This document shows, piece after piece, positions 7,878-14,132 of a DNA stretch of 14,525 bases. This stretch comes from an uncultured Eubacteriales bacterium (GTDB taxonomy: Bacteria > Bacillota > Clostridia > Oscillospirales > QAMX01). The notes under the pieces are model-generated. The model ran no database searches and was not told the DNA's origin. It saw only the letters and a program-made list of their open reading frames with translations. The position numbers and the translations under genes are program-made. The stretch is from NCBI GenBank assembly GCA_900551265.1, contig URVL01000047.1:1-14525 (forward strand), given 5' to 3'. How positions within the stretch are numbered: position 1 is the first letter of the stretch; every line of letters begins with the position of its first letter.

Positions 7878-7898
7878 TAAAATTTTGCAATTTTATCA

Positions 7899-7917
7899 CG
7901 TAAAGATTCTTTGCACG
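7899..7917. promoter_or_regulatory. Inverted repeat 22 nt upstream of the operon 1 -35 box
   Basis: CGTAAAGATTCTTTGCACG, with core arms GTAAAGA/TCTTTGC and one mismatch. It matches the palindrome at 4211-4227 at most positions and has the same distance to the -35 box as the element at 4158-4172. Confidence 0.45.
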
Positions 7918-8159
7918 TAATTTTTTTGGATATTTCATCAAAAAACTGCGCGCAGAGAAGCTTTTTCGCGCCGGTGTTTTGCGTCTATACGCATGCGGCA
8001 GTGAGCGCCGGGGTATACGGAGAAGCGTTCCGTAGAAAGCGGCGCGTTTCCCCTGTAAAGCAAGCCGCAAAAGTGGGGCAGAGCGCAGAATCTTGTCAGA
8101 AGATACAAAATTTTACCGCCGCCGCGCCAGAATTCGTCAGGCGTTCGGCTTGTTTCTAC
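7918..8159. other. Intergenic region between divergent units, no gene seen
   Basis: About 240 bases between the operon 1 promoter region and the serC promoter. I see no supported gene; the short open frames here have no ribosome binding site or recognisable content. On the minus strand GCGCG (7967-7971) and CGCGC (7948-7952) could pair and are followed by AGTTTTTTG, a weak terminator-like structure that would insulate the protease promoter from upstream antisense transcription. Confidence 0.5.
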
Positions 8160-8188
8160 TTGCTAAAGTGATGAAACCGTTGTATAAT
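8160..8188 (+). promoter_or_regulatory. Sigma-A promoter of serC-serA
   Basis: -35 TTGCTA (8160-8165), 17-nt spacer, consensus -10 TATAAT (8183-8188). It predicts a start near 8195 and a leader of about 90 nt. Confidence 0.83.
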
Positions 8189-8198
8189 AACAGTAATA

Positions 8199-8266
8199 CG
8201 CCCCAGCGTAGCGGCGGCAAGCCGTCTCCGGGCGCAAATACGCGCGCGGCGTGACCGCGCGTTTTT
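8199..8266 (+). promoter_or_regulatory. Structured leader of serC with terminator-like hairpin (possible attenuator)
   Basis: In the ~90-nt leader, CGCCC (8199-8203) can pair with GGGCG (8230-8234), enclosing a CGGC/GCCG hairpin (8212-8224). This is followed by the stem ACGCGCG (8240-8246) / CGCGCGT (8256-8262) directly before a T run ending at 8266. That is the layout of a sensing domain followed by an intrinsic terminator, and it ends 7 nt before the GGAG of serC. I do not recognise it as a known riboswitch or T-box. Confidence 0.45.
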
Positions 8267-8284
8267 AGGAAAAGGAGCCAGAAC

Positions 8285-9358
8285 ATGAGAGTCTATAATT
8301 TCTCCGCCGGACCATCCATGCTTCCACTGGAAGTGTTAAACCGCGCAGCAGCTGAAATGACCGATTACGAAGGCTGTGGAATGTCTGTGATGGAGATGAG
8401 CCATCGATCTAAAATCTACGAGTCGATCATCGAGGGTGCCGAGGCTCTCCTGCGCAAAGTCATGGGTATCCCGGAGGATTACTACGTACTGTTCCTCCAG
8501 GGCGGCGCCACGCAGCAGTTTGCTGCCATCCCGATGAATTTCTTAAAGAAAAAGGCGTCCTATGCCGTCACAGGCAATTTTTCGAAAAAGGCCTATGAAG
8601 AGGCAAAGCGCTACGGCGAGATTTCCCTCGCGGCCGATATGGGCGATATCGACTATACCCGCATCCCGCGTCAGGACGAACTGGATATCGACCCGGACGC
8701 CGACTATTTCTATACCTGCCTGAATAATACGGTGTACGGCTCGAAGTGGAATTATATCCCGGAAACCGGGAATGTCCCGCACTTCTCGGACATTTCTTCC
8801 TGTATCCTTTCCGAGCCGCTCGACGTGTCCAAGTTCGGCCTGCTCTATGCCGGCGCACAGAAGAATATGGCCCCGGCCGGACTGACGGTCGTGATCGTGC
8901 GTAAGGATCTGATTTCCGCTCCGATGCCCTTCACGCCCACCATGCTCGATTACGGCGCCATGGCAAAGGCAAAGAGCATGTATAACACCCCGCCGACCTA
9001 TCAAATTTATATTTTAAAGCTCGTGCTCGAGTGGATCGAGGGGCTTGGCGGCGTGGAAGGCATGGCGAAAATTAACCGCCATAAGGCCGGAATCCTCTAC
9101 GACTACCTCGATTCCAGTAAGTTTTATATCGCAAACGTGGAAAAGGACAGCCGCAGCATCATGAATGTCACCTATCACTGCCCGACCAAAGAGCTGGATG
9201 CAAAGTTTGTTGCCGAAAGTGTGGAACGCGGCTTCCAGAACCTGAAGGGTTACCGCTCCGTAGGCGGGATCCGCGCCTCTATTTATAATGCGATGCCTGT
9301 CGAGGGCGTGGAAGCGCTGGTAGACTTCATGGCGAAATTTGAGCGCGAAAACGGTTGA
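8285..9358 (+). CDS. serC: Phosphoserine aminotransferase
   Basis: 357 residues, the usual length. SerC makes 3-phosphoserine from 3-phosphohydroxypyruvate and glutamate, step two of serine synthesis, in the cytoplasm with pyridoxal phosphate. The N-terminus MRVYNFSAGPSMLP is diagnostic, as are GMSVMEMSHRSK (32-43), LQGGATQQF (71-79), the active-site region LLYAGAQKNMAPAG with the PLP-binding Lys193, and NNTVYGSKW (147-155). The start is fixed by GGAG 7 nt upstream. It is the first gene of a two-gene operon, with serA beginning 17 nt after its stop codon. In this class the same enzyme can also serve pyridoxal phosphate synthesis. Confidence 0.97.
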   Translation: MRVYNFSAGPSMLPLEVLNRAAAEMTDYEGCGMSVMEMSHRSKIYESIIEGAEALLRKVMGIPEDYYVLFLQGGATQQFAAIPMNFLKKKASYAVTGNFSKKAYEEAKRYGEISLAADMGDIDYTRIPRQDELDIDPDADYFYTCLNNTVYGSKWNYIPETGNVPHFSDISSCILSEPLDVSKFGLLYAGAQKNMAPAGLTVVIVRKDLISAPMPFTPTMLDYGAMAKAKSMYNTPPTYQIYILKLVLEWIEGLGGVEGMAKINRHKAGILYDYLDSSKFYIANVEKDSRSIMNVTYHCPTKELDAKFVAESVERGFQNLKGYRSVGGIRASIYNAMPVEGVEALVDFMAKFERENG

Positions 9359-9375
9359 GAAAAGAGGAATGTTCG

Positions 9376-10533
9376 ATGTATCACATAAAACTCCTGAATA
9401 AAATTTCGGCAAACGGCCTCTCGCATCTGAATCCCGCCTGTGTTGTGAGCGAGGACGCCGCGGCAAACGCCATCATTGTGCGTTCCGCCGACATGCACGA
9501 ATATGAGATGAATCCCGAGCTCTATGCCATCGCGCGCGCCGGCGCCGGCTATAACAACATCCCGGTGGATCAGTGCGCCGAGGCAGGAATCTGTGTGTTC
9601 AATACGCCGGGCGCCAACGCCAACGCCGTGCGTGAGCTGGTCATCTGCGCGCTGCTGCTCTCCTCCCGCCGCATCGTGGAGGCCATCGACTGGTGCAAAG
9701 GGCTGAAAGGCGATCCCGACGCACTCAAAAAAGTGGAAAAGGGCAAGAGTCAATTCGTCGGGCCCGAGATTGCGGGGAAAACGCTTGGCGTTATCGGTCT
9801 TGGCAAGGTCGGCGTACTCGCGGCAAACGCCGCCGTCGACCTCGGCATGGAGGTACTGGGCTTTGACCCGTATCTGTCGCTCGAGAGCGCCTGGAGCCTC
9901 GCGCGCCGGATCAAGCGCGCCTCCAGCTATGATGAAATCTATGCCAACTGCGACTATATCACCATCCATGCGCCGCTGACCGACGAGACGAAAAATCTCG
10001 TATGCGCGGAAAGCATTGCCAAAATGCGCGACGGCGTACGTATTATCAATCTGGCCCGCGGCGGTCTTGTAAATAACGACGACATTCGTGCCGCCCTGGC
10101 CTCCGGAAAGGTAGCGAAGTATGTAACAGACTTCCCCGACGGCGATATCATCGGCACGGAGAACGTCATTGCGCTGCCGCATTTGGGTGCGTCCACGCCG
10201 GAGAGCGAGGAAAATTGTGCCGTCATGGCGGCGGAGCAGATTTCTGAGTTCCTCTTAAACGGCAATATCACCAATTCCGTCAATTTCCCCAATCTTGTGC
10301 AGGAGCGCAGTACAAAGTACCGCATTACGGTGTTCCACCGCAATGTCCCCAATATGATCAGCGCGGTGTCGGGTGCCATCGGCAATGCCGGGATCAACAT
10401 CGAGCATATGTATAACCGTTCGCGCGGCGCGTATGCCTATATGATCTGCGATACCGATACAAAGCCGACGCCGGAGTGCATCCGGAATCTAAACGCCGTA
10501 GACGGCGCAATCCGCGTGCGTGTCATTGATTAA
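9376..10533 (+). CDS. serA: D-3-phosphoglycerate dehydrogenase, ACT-domain form
   Basis: 385 residues from the ATG at 9376, preceded by AAAGAGGA; an earlier TTG at 9355 overlaps the serC stop and has no ribosome binding site. SerA oxidises 3-phosphoglycerate to 3-phosphohydroxypyruvate with NAD, the entry step to serine. The substrate-binding part holds RAGAGYNNIPV (54-64). The NAD-binding Rossmann motif is GVIGLGKVG (138-146). Catalytic Arg228 is in NLARGG and catalytic His269 in PHLGAST. A C-terminal ACT domain (about 317-385) probably gives feedback control by serine. It lacks the long intervening domain of larger SerA proteins. The usual FExEP-like segment that carries the catalytic Glu reads TDFPDGD here; I believe this is normal for the short Clostridia type, but have not checked it. 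Confidence 0.95.
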   Translation: MYHIKLLNKISANGLSHLNPACVVSEDAAANAIIVRSADMHEYEMNPELYAIARAGAGYNNIPVDQCAEAGICVFNTPGANANAVRELVICALLLSSRRIVEAIDWCKGLKGDPDALKKVEKGKSQFVGPEIAGKTLGVIGLGKVGVLAANAAVDLGMEVLGFDPYLSLESAWSLARRIKRASSYDEIYANCDYITIHAPLTDETKNLVCAESIAKMRDGVRIINLARGGLVNNDDIRAALASGKVAKYVTDFPDGDIIGTENVIALPHLGASTPESEENCAVMAAEQISEFLLNGNITNSVNFPNLVQERSTKYRITVFHRNVPNMISAVSGAIGNAGINIEHMYNRSRGAYAYMICDTDTKPTPECIRNLNAVDGAIRVRVID

Positions 10534-10556
10534 TTCCCTCTTTGTATGCAAAAAGG

Positions 10557-10593
10557 AAGCCCGGACGCCGCCTGCTGGCGTCCGGGCTTTTTT
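10557..10593 (+). terminator. Intrinsic terminator of serC-serA
   Basis: A perfect 13-bp stem, AAGCCCGGACGCC (10557-10569) with GGCGTCCGGGCTT (10577-10589), a seven-base loop, then a T run to 10593. Confidence 0.96.
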
Positions 10594-10625
10594 AGAAACC
10601 ATATTCTGAGATGACAGGTGTTTTT

Positions 10626-11717
10626 ATGGAACAGACTCTCGTTGAACTGCTCGCCTCCATTCGTCCGCGCGACGAGGAGACATACCTTGCCGCGCGTGCG
10701 CGGCTGGATTCCCTGTGCAAGCCGCCCGGAAGCCTGGGACGGCTGGAGGATATTGCGGCGCTGCTTGCAGGCGTAAGCGGACAGGTGCTGAACCAGGTAC
10801 CCCGGCGCGCTGTCGTCATCGCGGCAGCGGACAACGGCGTCGTCGAAGAAGGTGTTGCCTCCGCCGATCCCGCCTTTACCCTGACGCAGACGGAAAATTT
10901 TATCCGCGGCGTCACGGGGGTGGCGGTGCTCGCGCGGCGCGCAGGCGCAGATCTCATCGTTGCGGATGTAGGGATCAATGCGCCGCCGTGCCGTCCGCCC
11001 ATTCTGGACTATAAGGTCGCACGCGGTACAAAAAACTTCTGCCACGGTCCCGCCATGACGCGCTCAGAAGCATTACAGGCGCTCTCGGCGGGCGTCTCGC
11101 TGGCGCGACTGGCAAAGTCCCGCGGTTACGACATCATTGGCGCTGGGGAAATGGGGATCGGCAATACAACGACCTCCGCCGCCGTCATTGCGGCCCTGAC
11201 GGGGCGCTCGCCCGCCGAAGTGACAGGGCGCGGCGCAGGCCTCTCGGACGAGGCCTACCATCGCAAGGTAAGCGTCATCACACGCGGTCTTGCGCAGAAC
11301 AAACCGAATGCCGCCGATCCCATCGATGTCGTGGCAAAGGTCGGCGGATTTGACATCGCCGCGCTTGCAGGGCTGTATCTCGGCGCGGCCGCCGAACGCC
11401 TGCCGGTTGTCTCAGACGGCTTTATTTCAACGACTGCGGCGCTTGTCGCCGTGCGGCTGTGTCCGGCGGTGCGGGATTTCATCATTCCCTCGCATAAAAG
11501 CGCGGAACCCGGCTTTACCGCGCTCTGCGAAGCCGCAGGACTTGCGCCGATGCTTGACATGGGCATGCGCCTGGGCGAAGGCAGCGGCTGTCCGCTCGCC
11601 TTTTTCCTCTGCGACTGCGCGTGCGATGTGATTGCCGGTATGGCAACGCTGGAAGAAGCGTCCGTCGGTGAAAAATATTTGGACGCCATGAAACACTTTG
11701 ATGGAGCAGAGTTATGA
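10626..11717 (+). CDS. cobT: Nicotinate-nucleotide:dimethylbenzimidazole phosphoribosyltransferase
   Basis: 363 residues from the ATG at 10626, with AGGTG 5 nt upstream; an earlier in-frame ATG at 10611 has no ribosome binding site. CobT transfers phosphoribose from nicotinate mononucleotide to the lower-ligand base, forming alpha-ribazole phosphate for cobalamin assembly. Visible family motifs are CKPPGSLGRLE (31-41), AADNGVVEEGV (68-78), GAGEMGIGNTTTSAA (172-186), KVGGFDIAALAGL (238-250) and GMRLGEGSGCPLAF (313-326), where Glu318 matches the catalytic base. The start is only 33 nt after the serC-serA terminator, so I see no room for a full promoter outside the terminator itself; expression may depend on read-through or on a promoter overlapping the hairpin. 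No other cobalamin genes are in the window. Its stop overlaps the start of the MFS gene. Confidence 0.96.
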   Translation: MEQTLVELLASIRPRDEETYLAARARLDSLCKPPGSLGRLEDIAALLAGVSGQVLNQVPRRAVVIAAADNGVVEEGVASADPAFTLTQTENFIRGVTGVAVLARRAGADLIVADVGINAPPCRPPILDYKVARGTKNFCHGPAMTRSEALQALSAGVSLARLAKSRGYDIIGAGEMGIGNTTTSAAVIAALTGRSPAEVTGRGAGLSDEAYHRKVSVITRGLAQNKPNAADPIDVVAKVGGFDIAALAGLYLGAAAERLPVVSDGFISTTAALVAVRLCPAVRDFIIPSHKSAEPGFTALCEAAGLAPMLDMGMRLGEGSGCPLAFFLCDCACDVIAGMATLEEASVGEKYLDAMKHFDGAEL

Positions 11718-12961
11718 TGAGTCCCAGTTATCGTTCCACACGGGCCGCCTGCTACGCGGCATATATCGTACAGGCGGTCACCGTCAATCTGCCGCCGCTT
11801 TTGTTTGTCATCTTCCGCGAACAGTTTGGCGTGACCTACGAGGAGCTGGGACGGCTCGTCCTCCTAAACTTTGTCACGCAGCTTACGGTTGATTTCCTTT
11901 CCGGCTGGTTTTGCGACCGCCTGGGCATACGCCGCACGGCGATTTTGGCGCATTTGTGCTGTGTTGCGGGGCTAATCTCGCTGGGCGTTCTTCCGCGCGT
12001 ATGGACAGGATCCCCGTACGCCGCGCTGATGATCTCCAGCGTCGTTTATGCCATGGGCGCCGGTTTTCTTGAAGTCATCATCAGTCCAACCATTGAGTCG
12101 CTGCCCAGCACCGGAAAGTCTGCGTCCATGAGCATCCTGCACTCCTTCTACTGCTGGGGACAGGCTGGCGTGGTACTGTTGTCCACGCTGTTTCTCCTGG
12201 CCTTCGGCAATACCGTCTGGTATGTGCTTCCGCTCGTCTGGTCGCTTTTGCCGCTGTGCAATCTTTTTGTATTCCTGCGCGTCCCGCTGGTCCCGCCGCT
12301 GCCGCCGGAAAAGACGGCGACCCTGCGTCAGCTTCTTTCCTCGCGCACCATTCTTCTGGCTTTTGCCGTTATGGTCGGCGCCGGAGCGAGCGAGCTTGCC
12401 ATGTCGCAGTGGGCCTCCATGCTGGCAGAACGCGGCCTGGGACTTTCCAAAGCATGGGGAGACGTCCTTGGACCCTGTCTCTTTGCAGTACTTATGGGGA
12501 CAACGCGCGTGCTGGGGCCGCTTCTCTACCGCCGTTTTCAGCTTGCCGACGTCCTGCTGTTTGCCTCTGCGTTCTGCATTTTCTGCTATGCCCTGACGGT
12601 CTTTTCCACTTCGCCCGGCCTGTCGCTTGCAGGCTGCGCGATGACCGGCGCAGCCGTCGCGCTCATGTGGCCGGCAACGATCAGTCTTGCCGCCGGGCGT
12701 ATTCCAAACGGCGGTACGCGTATGTTTGCTCTGCTCGCGGCTTTTGGCGACATCGGATGTTCGCTCGGGCCGTGGTTGACAGGTCTTGTCTCCGATCTGG
12801 TGCAGGCGAATGGGCCGGCAATGGCGCGTGCAGCGGCGGCGGGACTTACGGCGGAGCAGGCCGGACTGAAGTCCGGGCTTGCCGCCGCGGGAATCTTTCC
12901 CGTCCTGATGATTGTCTGTCTTCTGCTGCTGCGGGAAAAACGGGCGGGAAGCGCCCGGTAA
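11714..12961 (+). CDS. MFS-family transporter, substrate unknown
   Basis: 415 residues with about 12 hydrophobic helices, so an inner-membrane secondary transporter. The loop 2-3 signature appears as SGWFCDRLGIRRT (about 63-75), matching the MFS pattern G-x-x-x-D-R-x-G-x-R-R. The segment between the halves (about 192-215, PLVPPLPPEKTATLRQLL) fits the central cytoplasmic loop. ILHSFYCWGQAG (about 137-148) resembles the helix 5 region of FucP-like sugar transporters, but this is not enough to name a substrate. The start ATG overlaps the cobT stop (ATGA at 11714-11717) and GGAG lies 7 nt upstream, so translation is probably coupled. A link to uptake of a cobalamin precursor or lower-ligand base is only suggested by that coupling. 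A strong terminator follows. Confidence 0.9.
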   Translation: MMSPSYRSTRAACYAAYIVQAVTVNLPPLLFVIFREQFGVTYEELGRLVLLNFVTQLTVDFLSGWFCDRLGIRRTAILAHLCCVAGLISLGVLPRVWTGSPYAALMISSVVYAMGAGFLEVIISPTIESLPSTGKSASMSILHSFYCWGQAGVVLLSTLFLLAFGNTVWYVLPLVWSLLPLCNLFVFLRVPLVPPLPPEKTATLRQLLSSRTILLAFAVMVGAGASELAMSQWASMLAERGLGLSKAWGDVLGPCLFAVLMGTTRVLGPLLYRRFQLADVLLFASAFCIFCYALTVFSTSPGLSLAGCAMTGAAVALMWPATISLAAGRIPNGGTRMFALLAAFGDIGCSLGPWLTGLVSDLVQANGPAMARAAAAGLTAEQAGLKSGLAAAGIFPVLMIVCLLLLREKRAGSAR

Positions 12962-12991
12962 CGCCGATACGGATTTACACAAAAAGACGAC

Positions 12992-13030
12992 GGCCGCCGT
13001 ATGCCTGTTGGCGCACGGCGGCCTTTTTTT
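12992..13030 (+). terminator. Intrinsic terminator after the MFS gene
   Basis: Stem GGCCGCCGT (12992-13000) with ACGGCGGCC (13015-13023), inner GCC/GGC pairs, then T7 (13024-13030). Confidence 0.95.
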
Positions 13031-13049
13031 GCAAAGTTTTCTGATCGCA

Positions 13050-13078
13050 TTAAAAACAGGCGCGAAGTCATGTATAAT
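13050..13078 (+). promoter_or_regulatory. Promoter of the small orphan gene
   Basis: -10 TATAAT (13073-13078) with TTAAAA (13050-13055) 17 nt upstream. The -10 is consensus and the -35 weak (4 of 6). Transcription would start near 13085. Confidence 0.6.
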
Positions 13079-13087
13079 GATGGCAAA

Positions 13088-13330
13088 ATGAACCATTGGA
13101 GGGCTCTGTTAGACGTTGGCACAGACAACGGCTCCAACCAGGTGATTTTGGTCAACGGCGAGCGGGAACAGAAATGCAGCGTCGCCGGTCAGGTGGGGTA
13201 CCCGTTCTTCGGCCAGCTGATTCTCGACTGCATCAACCGTACGGAAAACGCCATGACGCAGGCCCACGCTTTTAAGGCGGCGGAGCTGTGCCTTCAGGCA
13301 CAGGCGCAGGCGGTGGTCGTCAGCAAATAG
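13088..13330 (+). CDS. Small protein of unknown function (80 residues)
   Basis: The product begins MNHWRALLDVGTDNGSNQ and ends QAQAQAVVVSK. It has no signal peptide or membrane helix. The first half looks like beta strands (QVILVNG, CSVAGQVG) and the second half is one or two helices rich in Ala and Gln (AMTQAHAFKAAELCLQAQAQ). It is bracketed by its own promoter and a strong terminator, which supports a real gene. The start is uncertain. ATG 13088 has no ribosome binding site and lies only about 3 nt from the predicted transcription start, so it may be leaderless. ATG 13070 overlaps the -10 region. A good GGAGG (13096-13100) lies inside the frame but is not followed by a standard start at proper spacing. 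I do not recognise the family. Confidence 0.65.
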   Translation: MNHWRALLDVGTDNGSNQVILVNGEREQKCSVAGQVGYPFFGQLILDCINRTENAMTQAHAFKAAELCLQAQAQAVVVSK

Positions 13331-13362
13331 CCGGTCCATAGACCATGGGATAGAAAAGGGAA

Positions 13363-13405
13363 GCGTTTGGGCGCCCTCCTTACGGAGAGCGCCCAAACGG
13401 CTTTT
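13363..13405 (+). terminator. Intrinsic terminator after the small orphan gene
   Basis: Stem CGTTTGGGCGC (13364-13374) with GCGCCCAAACG (13389-13399), capped by a further CTCC/GGAG helix around TTAC, then GCTTTTG. Confidence 0.9.
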
Positions 13406-13426
13406 GTAAGATAGTCCCTATTCTGT

Positions 13427-13495
13427 TGCAGCATAAACGTTATATATACTTTTTACACAGATTTGACCCAAAACGGATGGTCGCCTTATGCTGCA
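13427..13495. repeat. Inverted repeat flanking the upstream region of the flavoprotein pair
   Basis: TGCAGCATAA (13427-13436) and TTATGCTGCA (13486-13495) are exact 10-bp complements 49 bp apart, with the AT-rich TTATATATACTTTTTACA between. The right arm ends 5 nt before a TATAAT box, the position expected of an operator pair for DNA looping or of two half-sites. Confidence 0.5.
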
Positions 13496-13506
13496 CGCGG
13501 TATAAT
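13478..13506 (+). promoter_or_regulatory. Candidate promoter of the flavoprotein pair
   Basis: Consensus -10 TATAAT (13501-13506), but the bases 17 nt upstream (TGGTCG) are a poor -35, so an activator may be needed. It predicts a ~120-nt leader before the gene at 13635. I see no other gene in 13331-13634. Confidence 0.4.
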
Positions 13507-13634
13507 CAACATGGACTTTTGTAAGAAGATGAATACGGTGTTCACACTTTTCCGTGTCTCTCATCACAAACGCTTCGGCAAATCAGCCCGCAACGTTCCC
13601 TATAAAAATGACGTTGAAAAGGAGAAGCCGGTCT

Positions 13635-14132
13635 ATGAAGGTAGTCATCCACGACCTTGGGGAGGGGATATCCTCATCTCCGGGAACATCGGATCAGGAT
13701 TTAATTGTCATTCATGCGAACAATCAGTATGCCCCCTGCCACGGCTGCTTTCAGTGTTGGCTGAAGAACGCCGGTTTTTGTACCATGAAGGACGCTTTGC
13801 AGCACATTGGTGCGCTCATTGGCCAGAGTGATCCGCTGATCATCGTCAGCCGGTGCTGCTATGGAGGATACAGCAGTCCTGTCAAAGCCGTCCTGGATCG
13901 TGCGATTGGGAATTCTCTTCCGTTTTTCACCTGGCGAGGCGGTCAAACGCACCACATCGGCCGTTATCCCTGCCGGAAATTGCTGCGTGTTTACTTTTAC
14001 GGCGAATGCACGAAATTTGAACAGGAGACGGCCAAAGAAGTGGTCGCGCGCAACCGCCTGAATCTGGGCTATGAGAAAGCGGATGTGGTTTTCTTCGAAA
14101 ATATCGAACAGGTAAAGGAGGCCGGCTTATGA
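13635..14132 (+). CDS. Flavodoxin-fold (NADPH-dependent FMN reductase-like) protein with CxxCxxC motif
   Basis: 165 residues. The start at 13635 has AAAAGGAGAA about 10 nt upstream; longer in-frame starts have no such site. The motif APCHGCFQCW (Cys35, 38, 41), followed by GFCTMKD (Cys49), matches the Cys-rich turn of iron-sulfur-flavoprotein-like and related NAD(P)H:FMN oxidoreductases. SRCCYGGYSSPVKAVLDRAIG (72-92) matches the second conserved block of that fold, near the flavin ring. The usual N-terminal flavin-phosphate loop (GSPR-x-GN-type) is not recognisable; the N-terminus is short (KVVIHDLGEGISSSPGTSD). The next gene overlaps by ATGA and does carry such a loop, so the two may work as partners. 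The likely role is a cytoplasmic electron-transfer or quinone/flavin reductase; the substrate is unknown. Confidence 0.82.
   Translation: MKVVIHDLGEGISSSPGTSDQDLIVIHANNQYAPCHGCFQCWLKNAGFCTMKDALQHIGALIGQSDPLIIVSRCCYGGYSSPVKAVLDRAIGNSLPFFTWRGGQTHHIGRYPCRKLLRVYFYGECTKFEQETAKEVVARNRLNLGYEKADVVFFENIEQVKEAGL

Noticed and set aside
7846..8070. A 74-codon minus-strand ORF upstream of the protease
   Set aside because: It covers the protease promoter and upstream repeat, has no ribosome binding site and has basic, low-quality content.
8195..8284. T-box riboswitch ahead of serC
   Set aside because: The leader is too short and lacks the specifier stem and the conserved TGGNACCGCG bulge; only GACCGCG is present.
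9283..10182. A 299-codon open frame antisense to serA
   Set aside because: It lies wholly over serC/serA in a GC-rich region, has no ribosome binding site or recognisable domain, and mirrors the codon pattern of the real gene.
12256..13044. A 262-codon frame-shifted open frame inside the MFS gene
   Set aside because: Same strand, different frame, Arg/Cys-rich with no start signal; it crosses the terminator.
11972..13096. A 374-codon open frame antisense to the MFS gene
   Set aside because: Composition is Arg/Lys/Gln-rich, as expected of the reverse of a membrane protein gene, and it runs through the terminator at 12992-13030.
13463..13831. A 122-codon open frame upstream of and overlapping the flavoprotein gene
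   Set aside because: No ribosome binding site; the overlapping frame has clear family motifs and a good site at 13635.
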